Shown piece by piece: positions 38,155 through 45,736 of a stretch of DNA of 45,736 nt. The notes under the pieces were generated by a model. It had not been told where the DNA came from and ran no database searches. It saw only the letters and a program-made list of their open reading frames with translations. The stretch comes from Parachlorella kessleri. Its lineage: Eukaryota > Chlorophyta > Trebouxiophyceae > Chlorellales > Chlorellaceae. The number at the start of each line of letters is the position of its first letter. Position 1 is the stretch's first letter. The position numbers were made by a program, and so were the translations under genes. The DNA is taken from contig BBXU01000369.1 of the NCBI GenBank assembly GCA_001598975.1, forward strand, positions 1 to 45,736, read 5' to 3'.

Positions 38155-39350
38155 GGACTGCAGGTATAGCCTAGGGACCTGAGGTAGCAAGCCGCAGTGC
38201 TTGGGAAGGTTGTAGTGCGTAGTATGTATGATATGATATGAGAGGCTCACGTAGGCCAGCTTGTAGCGTGGATCAGCCATTCTCAAGGGTGGAGGTCTGC
38301 AGTAGCAGAGTGGACAGTAGAGTTGTTTTGTTAGGACGGTAGATGGCCAAGAGCCCAGCTTAGTGCCAAAGGCTTGTGGTGTACTGTCTTGCGGCATTGC
38401 TCTCTTGCTGCCCTGTTGGCACGAAGATTGCTTTGTGATACGTACTTGCAACAAGGGTGGGCAATTGGGCTGCTTGTACTGCAGCCCTGTCCTGCTGCAG
38501 CTTGTCCCCAAACTTCTCAACGAATGAGCCGGGTAGTGAAACAGGGCATTGAAATTGTTTTGCGACCCTTAGGGATGCAGGGTCCTGTGCAAGGACGCCT
38601 CAGTCTGGGGCCTGCCTTGCTCTAACCCAGTGACTGGCCTGTTGTAAGGGCTGCCACTGGTAGTGTTCCTGAACCTGCTGCCTGCTGTGTCAGTGCTGCT
38701 AGCAGAACTTCTCCTCGACTTTTGGAACTCTCATTCATACTTCCTTGGATCTGCTACCCCGATGATCCGCCAGTATGGAGTGATTCTGTGCAGCTTGTGG
38801 GCTGCTCATGGCTGGGTAGGATACCCTTTCAGTAGTGCAAGGTGCCCCGCAATGTGTTAGGCATAACTTTGGTAGGCGCGTCCCTTCGTTTTGTACAAGT
38901 TGTGCAATGCCTCGCCGTCAGCTCTACTCAGGATAACTGTTGTATCATAGGTGGCCTTAGGCAGTATAGCCAGCTTTCCAAAGCCGTCAACGCGATCGTA
39001 TGTGAGTATGTAGTGCCTGCAACAGCTCCCAAGGTGTTGTTTCTTCAAACGAGACCTCGAGTCTTGACACATATCTCACAACTAGTAAGCTACACTCAAT
39101 GGTAGTCCCGATGTGCAAGCACTGGGTCAGGGTATGATGACAACGGCCCAGTTGGCGACACTGCCAATTGTTATCTTAACTCAACACCTTCAACCCTCGC
39201 CCGACTTCATAGAAGCCTTCCAAACGAAGCAAGTCCTAAGCTTGCAGCCGGGGGCTGATACTTTTGACGAGTTACAGGCTCCGCACGACACAGCCGGCTG
39301 TCGCCCTTGAGCGCCACGCAGGCAGGCCAGCTGCCACAGGTCACTCTATG
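38155..39350. other. Intergenic, ApaG 3' UTR and MoaD 3' end (convergent)
   Basis: No supported exon in 1.2 kb. The 11-base word tagcctaggga is present twice within 25 bases at the ApaG stop (about 38147-38177). Plus-strand TGTAA at 38643-38647 and minus-strand TGTAA at 39276-39272 are likely transcript ends. Confidence 0.4.
39272..39276 (-). terminator. Poly(A) signal TGTAA, MoaD gene
   Basis: TGTAA on the minus strand about 75 bases past the stop codon, the expected distance for green algal genes. Confidence 0.45.
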
Positions 39351-39602
39351 TTAGCCGCCGCTGATCGGTGGGATGATGGCCACTTCATCGCCGCCCTTCA
39401 GGGGTTCCTCCTGGCCAGGAGCCAGGTACTCCTGGTTCAGGCTGAACACAAAGGCGCCGCGAATCTCTGACAGCTGCGGGAACCGTGAGAGCAGTTGCTC
39501 TAGCAACGCCGAGGTTGTGCTGCCCTCTGGCAGGTCCAGCTGGGCCTCTGGGGTCCCTGCCAGCTCCCTGCTGCGAGCGAAGAACAGCACCTTCACTTCC
39601 AT
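39351..39602 (-). CDS. Molybdopterin synthase sulfur carrier subunit (MoaD/MOCS2A/CNX7)
   Basis: One exon, 83 residues, of normal length for MoaD. It starts MEVKVLFFARSRELAGTPE, has the ubiquitin-like core with LSRFPQLSEIRGAFVFSLNQ and GDEVAIIPP, and ends in the required Gly-Gly (PISGG). The terminal glycine is thiocarboxylated and gives sulfur to precursor Z to form molybdopterin, together with MoaE. The frame stays open upstream with another ATG, but the family start is the Met at 39602. It is the only intronless gene in the window. Confidence 0.95.
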   Translation of the reverse strand: MEVKVLFFARSRELAGTPEAQLDLPEGSTTSALLEQLLSRFPQLSEIRGAFVFSLNQEYLAPGQEEPLKGGDEVAIIPPISGG

Positions 39603-40127
39603 GGTCTGCCCTCCTGGGCAGCCAGGCAACACCTTGGGGTGGCAAGCCTGCGCACAAGGCACTTTGGCGTTAGGTAGAAGAGAGACCTAAAGGGAAGGGA
39701 GTCATGGTTGAGCTGCAAGACTGCACGTGCAGATGTCATGGGAGAGGCAAGCCTACCTAAGCAGGCTACAAGCGTGAAGGTAGCAGTCCTAGTGTGCTAT
39801 AGCTGTGGTTGGTGTGGCAGGGTCGTCCAGCAGTGCTGCAATCTTACTGCGGTGTCACTTCATCTGCCTGGCCCCTAACAACTAGTGCTGAGATATCTGA
39901 CGTTGCACTTCTCGTTCAGTTCACAGTGTGAGGTCCTTGCTTGGTCCTTGCCCAGTTTTGTCCTGGGCGCCACAGCCATGTCAGCACAGGCTAAGGAACA
40001 AATTTTGCACCAGTGAAGCAACCTTGATAATAAACAAAGCTTATTTGGATTATTGAAAATGCTTGGTTCGCTGAGGTGTTGAGACTCGTGCTTTGCAGTT
40101 CCTGTCAGCGCAAGGCCTGAACAAGGC
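39603..40127. promoter_or_regulatory. Shared upstream region of MoaD (-) and the RsmD-like gene (+)
   Basis: 525 bases between divergent start codons, with no supported exon and no clear core-promoter motif. Confidence 0.35.
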
Positions 40128-43104
40128 ATGCGACCCCCTATCCAGGCAGTGAACCGCGCTGCAAGCCTATCGGCATGGCATGCAGTCCGTCTCCGCCAGA
40201 CCTGCGGCAGCACTCCCCTAGCCACAACCCCATGCAGAGGTGAGGCACCTGGGGAGCGGGCAGCAAATTGGTACACCCCTTTCTTTCTCGAGAATAAGTG
40301 CTATATGCTTGCCACTGACCGCAGCACGCAAAGGCAGAGGGAGGGAAGAGCAGGTAGTGGAAGACGTCGAGATTTTCAGCCTGGAGTCCGGCTGGATGGT
40401 TGAGACAAGGGAGGACGCTGCTGACCGTGGCAGCCGGGTGAGGTTGCCGGGTCTTTGACTAAAATGGATACTGTACGCATATATGTTTGAGGGGGGGTTT
40501 GAAGGGACTTTCAGTCCTATCTGTGGCAGACTCTGGCTGGTGCCTGGACCCGGTCGGGCTCACTAATTCACAGAGCAGCTATTGCAGTCGCAGGCCGAAG
40601 CGTTTCAGGAAGGATCTGACGAAGATGAGTGGAGCGTAATTTCGGTGGATGACGGTGAAGAAGATGACAGTGACTGGGACAGTGATGATGACGACCTTCT
40701 GCTGGGTAGTGATGACGAGGGTGACGGTGGAGGAGACTTTTGGCAGCTGGCCGCGGCAGGGTCGCTTGCAGGAGCTGCCGCTGCGGGCAGGGCAGCAGCG
40801 CAGCAGCAGCAGAAAGCAGCAGCCGAGCCGCTCCCTCGCGCGCTGGCTAGCGTACCGCGGCATGTTTTACGAGAGCTGGAGAGGCAGCAGCAGGAGGTGA
40901 GGCTTCTTTGCAGCTTTTCTCAGTCAATGTGCCTTGGTTGCGTTCGCATCTCCTTGCATGTATCACATGTTTTCCATGTACTAGCCGGCTGAGAGGCGGC
41001 TGTTGTCAAGCACAGCTGGTGGTTGTGTGGAGCCGGGGCTTAACTGGGCTGGCGGACTCTGGAATCCAATAATCACCATCGGTATGTCGGTGTGGCTGGC
41101 GACGGCCTGTTCCCGCAGGTTTATTGAGACCGCTCGCTTGACCACCTCCTGGGCAGTGTTATAGGTGGTGGGAAGTCTTCCTGCCCTGCCGTTAGAGTGG
41201 CTCTGAGGGAGTTTTGGCAGAAATTGGTTGAGGACTGCAGCTTCCATGAGAGGGTGTGCTACAGGCTGAGGAAGAGGCGGCACGGCTGAGGCCTGCTGAG
41301 CGGAAGAAAGCGGCAGCGCGGCAGAAGACACACCAGCGGCTGCGGATCATATCTGGAACTGCAGCAGGTGACTACATTACATTGCCTGCATCGTTGCCTT
41401 GGTACAGAATAGCGATAAGAAAAGGAGTGGGCGGTGCATCTGTTGGGTACTGGAATGGGCAGTCGGGTAGCCATGGCATTTCTACGTAAAGTGCCAATGC
41501 CATTGCCAACGGTGCCCACATGTGCCCTGTCAGTTGAGAGCCTCCTGCTGTCTTGCCCTGGTCCTCTGGGAGGTACAACCTTCCGACCTGGGATGCCATG
41601 CTGACTCCAGCAAGCTGCAAGTGCCACATGCAGTGGTGACAGTCTTGCCCTGCGCCTTGTTCATGTAGGCCGGCGGCTGGTGTCGCCGCAGGGGGACCAA
41701 ACCAGGCCCATGATGGAGATGGTTCGGGGGGCGATCTTTAATATGCTGATGAGCATGTATGGCTGCCAGGGCTCCCAGCTGCCTGAGCACACCAGGTGGG
41801 AGGTAGCTGCATACCTTTCTTGGTTGTTGAGCACTATGAGCCTCCAAGTGGCACAGTGGGAGCGCCATGCCATAGCGGCAGCGCTTGGTGTGACTTCTGT
41901 GGCATTGCATATGGAGTCTGGACAGGCTGGCTAGCCGATGCAAGAGGAGTGGAGATTCGCCCGCCACCCTCTTTGCCGACCCTGGGGTGCGATCGCGCTA
42001 TATAGGCCCCAAACAACTCCTCTCTTGCGGCCATATTGTCGTCCCGTAGACAGACCTTCCCACCTGGGAACATGGTCGGCATGCGCACGTCGGCACCCTG
42101 CTGGCCACAACAGCAAGCTCCCCCTCCTGCTCGCCCTCCATAATCAGGTGGCTAGACCTGTTTGCTGGCACGGGCGCTATTGGCCTTGAGGCCCTGTCCC
42201 GCGGTTGCGGCGAGGCGCACTTTGTGGAGCTGTCCCCCTGGGTGGTGTCCAACTGCCTGCTGCCCAACCTGGAGAGCTGCGAGCTGGAGGACTCGGCAGT
42301 CGTGCACACCATGGTGGGTGGGCTGTTCTTGTGCTCTGTAGGGAGGCTAACATCTGTTGCATCCTAGTGCGCTGGCAGCGGGTCCCGCAGCACCAGCCGG
42401 AGAGCTGTGGGCTGATGGTTGTTGCAGCGTGCACTCGGTGGCCATGCGGGTTCCCAGTGCCAAGGGGATGGTGCACCTCTGGTGCACGACAGTCGACGGC
42501 TGGCTGGGCCAGCAGATTGAGGGGCACTGGCAGTGCCAGAGCCGCGCCGGCAGGCAGCTTGACTTGCAGCGCGACTTGACCGCTTGCAATGTCTGTCCCT
42601 GACCCAAGTTCCTGCACCCCACCGAATGGTCCTGCAGAAGGCGGAGGACTTCCTACAGAAGGCGCTGAAGCTACCCAGCGGGCGCTTTGCTGGTGGCGCC
42701 TTTGACTTTGTCTCCGTCTGCCCGCCCTACATGCTTGTCTCATATGAGGAGCTCTACGACCTGCTGGAGAAGTCTCCCTTGCTGCATGAGGTAGGTTTGG
42801 GTTTTGCTGGGGATGAGGTCGAGATTGTCTTCATCTTCTGTGCTACAGCCTAACTTGCTACATGGGGGTCACCACCAAATAAATTAGTGGGATCCGAAGA
42901 AGCTGGGGCTGATCCGCCCTGTCTGCATGCCACATGCCCATGCAGGAAAGCCTGGTGGTGGTGGAGTATCCCAAGAAGCTAGGGCATCTGATCCGCGACA
43001 CGCTCGGCCCGCTTCAGAAGCTGAGGGACAGGCGGTACGGCAGAACATACATTGCTGTCTATGGGCCTGGGGATGGCAGCCAGGAAGGGGAGGAGGAGGG
43101 CTGA
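40128..43104 (+). CDS. RsmD-like rRNA (guanine-N2) methyltransferase, probably plastid
   Basis: Eight exons: 40128-40239, 40325-40437, 40588-40896, 41265-41367, 41669-41795, 42148-42313, 42638-42790 and 42946-43104, giving 413 residues. Exon 1 (MRPPIQAVNRAASLSAWHAV) resembles a transit peptide. Exon 3 encodes a very acidic Asp/Glu run, then Ala/Gln repeats. The RsmD domain begins at about residue 200 with LRIISGTAAGRRLVSP, then TRPMMEMVRGAIFNML, SAM motif I DLFAGTGAIGLEALSRG and the catalytic-loop motif SVCPPYM (bacterial DPPY, plant TPPY). The end is YGRTYIAVYGP. Bacterial RsmD methylates G966 of 16S rRNA; plant RSMD acts on plastid 16S rRNA. Plastid targeting here is inferred. Confidence 0.92.
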
Positions 43105-43806
43105 GCCCGCCAGGGCATGCCGCTTGCGGATTCGGTAAAAATGGCAGGCAGGGCAAGCACAGAGGAGGCAGGGGCGCACTGGACTGACAGGGCTGCCTGC
43201 AGTTATTAGCATGGGTGGCAGGTAGTGCAAACAGGGAGTAGAGCTGGGCTGGACTGACACTTATGCTCAGCTATGTGTCTTGTGGATTGTCACAGCCTCT
43301 GAATTATCGCGCGCATACCAAGGGGTGGAACAGCTGGGCGAAGAGAAGGGGGCTGCACATCTATTTGTGAAGACTCCTGACAGCGCATTCGCCTGTGCCA
43401 ACAGGAGTTGCACTCCAGTGCTTCCTTACTCTTCCTACCTACCATGTACTTGACGCCTTCGAGGCTCAGGGCTAACTTTACTTAGGGCTAAACAGGGCTA
43501 AACTTAGCCGTGCAGTCTCTACATACGGATCAGAGTACAAATGTGTATGTATAGGCAGCCATGCACTTGTGTTGACTCGTCACCTAGCTGGTAAAGTTTC
43601 ACGTCCATGGAATGAGGATAGCTGCTGCTGAACCACGCAATTTGCAGTGCGTACAAACTGGCATCACCATTTCTGCACACGCCGGGTTATAAAGCGGAGC
43701 CAAGGGTTTTGTGGCTGGCAACACTGGCAACTCGACCCCCACGCTTTCAGAGCTGCTCAGGTTCCGTCAGGTTTGTGCAGGCTGCCGCCAAATCAGTGGG
43801 CCGCCC
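43105..43806. other. Convergent intergenic region between the RsmD-like and MenA-like genes
   Basis: No supported exon. The word agggctaa recurs three times at about 43468-43502. No TGTAA near either stop was found. Confidence 0.35.
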
Positions 43807-45532
43807 TCATAAGATCTTTTGTAGCAGCAGGCCCAGCACAAGCATGAGGCCGAAGGCTATGTGCCATTTGATGGCGAAGAACTTGAGGGTCTTGACAGTT
43901 TCAGGCTCTGCAGGGGGCACACTGGCAGGGAGGGAGTCAGGGCTGCCACCATCAGCCCTGTTACACGCTGCGCATATATGTTTAGTGTAAGAGCTAAGAC
44001 AGCTTCCAGAGTCCGAGGAAATCCGGTTATACTTAACCCCCTTCCACCCTTCCAACCCGCCCAGGCAAACATATGCATGTTGGATAAGCATGCTCGCACA
44101 GGAAGGATCCAAACCAGCATACTTGGGAGCAAGCACACCTACAAAGCAATGCAAGACAAGGCACTTCAGATGCAATAGGTGTGAGCCCACATGCCCTGCC
44201 AGCGCGGCTGGAAACTCGCAACACCACACTGCGGTGATCCCACCACACCTAAAGGCTCAATTGGCCTATCTTGCACCTCACCTGCCCAGTGCGCCTGCGC
44301 ATGCTTGACCATGCGATTGGCAAACCCGTACGAGACCATGACGCTCGTCCAGCAGGCCAGGGGCAGCACCCCAAAGATGGACATGGCCAGGGCCAGGGTG
44401 TGGGTGAGCCCCACCACAAACTTGAGCACCTGCGGTGAGAATGATGGCCATCCATCAGAGCCATAACAACCCTTTTGGGCATCGGCATTTGTTGCCTGCC
44501 TTTGGTGGCCACAGCCCCCATCACGGGCTTACAATGTGCATCGAAGAGGTGCGCTCCGAGGTGTGTGACAGCCACCAGTATGCCCAGGCGCACAGCCAGC
44601 CTTATCTGATACCCACAGTCACACCACCGCCATCCCGGCCAAGCAGGTCACCCCCCTGACCGCCTCCCGGTGGCCGCCATTGTGCGTGGCCCACGCTCAT
44701 CATGAAAACTACAGAGGTACAGGGCGTTGGCAGACAAACGAACACGCCAACAAAGAAGCAAGAGGAGTCTGCCACACACAGCATCCAGCCCGACGGCCCG
44801 CCAGCCTAGCCCCACAGGCAATACCAGCCAGCTGGTCCACGGGCCCCACAGCCCTCCCCACCCACCTGTGTGGCCTTCTCGCCCCCGAGCCTGACTAGGG
44901 GCGACATCTTGCCGTGGGCCCTGTCCCCCTCTATCTGGTGGAAGTGGGAGCAGAAGAGGATGGTGGTGGTGGTGAGGCCTATCAGCAGGGAGAGGCCGAT
45001 GATCATGGGGCCGATGGTGGTGCCAGCAGGGGCCTGCGCGGGGAGCCAAGGCACCAACAGTCACGCGGGGGCCGACGAGGGGGGATGTGACACAAAACCA
45101 CAAGCCCCTTGCTGCTGCCTGCCCATGCACACAGGCTTGGGCGCACCCATGTCCAACCCCAACCCCACATGTCCTGCCAGGTCTGGACCCTAGTCATGTC
45201 AGCCGGGGACGCTGGCTGTCATGATGCTGCACGACATCGCCCTGGAACTTGTTGTAAGACCAGGAGCAATGCATCGGACGGCTCTGCTTGCAGCATACCC
45301 AGCAGGTTCAAGCTGGAGCGCCTGGCCGCCAAAGCTGCCGACATACCTAGTGCCACAACCAGCTATGCCCGCTCACCTGGGCTAGATAGAAGGCGCATGT
45401 GGCCAGCGGGCCGAACGCAGCAAAGCACAGCGGCTCGCCCAGGCCCAGGTAAGAGAATCTGAACGGGGGACCCTGGTACAAATACCCCATGGCCACCGCT
45501 GCTGCTAGCATCTTGCCCGCCAACGGCTCGGC
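43807..45532 (-). CDS. UbiA-family prenyltransferase, MenA/ABC4 type (phylloquinone), 3' part
   Basis: Four exons lie in the window: 45377-45532, 44866-45033, 44282-44429 and 43807-43907. They join in phase; the 5' exons are beyond the right edge. Features are MGYLYQGPPFRFSYLGLGEP followed by LCFAAFGPLAT, then FCSHFHQIEGDRAHGKMSP with VRLGGEKATQ, the second prenyl-diphosphate/Mg site of the family, and a last helix LMLVLGLLLQKIL. These match plant ABC4 and cyanobacterial MenA, which attach a phytyl or other prenyl chain to 1,4-dihydroxy-2-naphthoate in the plastid on the way to vitamin K1, the photosystem I cofactor. The first Asp-rich motif should be outside the window. All three introns are GT-AG. 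Confidence 0.9.
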
Positions 45533-45736
45533 CTGCACATGATTAAGAAATGGAGCAAAGCTGGCCTGTGGGAATGGGGGGCCGGGTGGGACGCAAGGGC
45601 TAGCCAACCTCACTGGTTTGTAGCAGCACTCACAGGGCTGAAGGGAGATTAGCATACGAACCAGGAAGGGCGCTGTAGGAAGGGTTGACCACAAGATTGG
45701 CAAACAGACCAACTGCCCCCACCCGCCGCCGCCGCG
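45533..45736 (-). other. Intron of the MenA/ABC4-like gene, running to the window edge
   Basis: No exon that joins in phase 0 to the acceptor at 45533 was found. One exon-like stretch near 45635-45675 has a stop in the needed frame. The next upstream exon is probably outside the window. Confidence 0.5.

Noticed and set aside
42314..42637. Plus-strand open frames between RsmD-like exons 6 and 7
   Set aside because: Exon 6 (ends VVHTM) joins directly to exon 7 (KAEDFLQKAL) as in plant relatives. The frames between have no similarity and lie in an intron.
45635..45675. A small upstream exon of the MenA/ABC4-like gene
   Set aside because: It has tidy splice borders but carries a stop in the frame needed to join in phase 0 at 45532.

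Overview
The window is nuclear DNA of a green alga, most likely a trebouxiophyte (relatives of Coccomyxa, Chlorella and Trebouxia). Genes are split into many short exons by GT-AG introns, plus an unusual share of GC-AG introns. The proteins include plastid and plant-type families: plastid acetyl-CoA carboxylase BCCP, a UbiA prenyltransferase of phylloquinone synthesis, an MSL10-type MscS channel and an ApaG/UVR protein. Several genes have the algal poly(A) signal TGTAA after the stop. A normal mitochondrial ATP synthase subunit d argues against Chlorophyceae, whose stator lacks it. The species call is inference. All gene models were spliced by eye; every complete one keeps an open frame with matching intron phases.

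Layout, left to right: the 3' end of an unrecognised + strand gene (323-1427); a nine-exon SVOP-like MFS transporter (-, 1888-5834); plastid BCCP of acetyl-CoA carboxylase (+, 6191-8037); a 12-exon S-adenosylhomocysteinase (+, 9225-13612); a membrane-anchored protein with three LysM domains (-, 14423-15982); mitochondrial ATP synthase subunit d (+, 16503-18191); a very divergent PCNA-like sliding clamp (+, 18962-20715); a 19-exon MscS-like channel with an EF-hand (-, 21191-28750) and, just upstream of it, a Ser/Pro-rich exon that may be its true N-terminus (-, 28963-29791); an 82-residue hydrophilic protein (-, 30770-31576); 60S ribosomal protein L9 (-, 32474-35259); a plastid UVR-ApaG protein (+, 36075-38154); MoaD/MOCS2A/CNX7 (-, 39351-39602); an RsmD-like rRNA methyltransferase (+, 40128-43104); and the 3' part of a MenA/ABC4-type prenyltransferase (-, 43807-45532, continuing off the right edge).

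The genes do not form one pathway. They are a typical algal mixture of plastid metabolism (BCCP, MenA/ABC4, RsmD-like, ApaG/UVR), mitochondrial energy conversion, translation, replication or repair, membrane transport and mechanosensing. Four divergent pairs (MFS/BCCP, LysM/ATP synthase d, RPL9/ApaG, MoaD/RsmD) share short promoter regions. I found no transposase, reverse transcriptase, CRISPR array or convincing RNA gene. The most unusual items are the PCNA-like clamp with Glu where K164 is expected, the variant SAHH, the one-exon-per-LysM gene, the EF-hand MscS channel and the run of GC-AG introns with a shared donor sequence.
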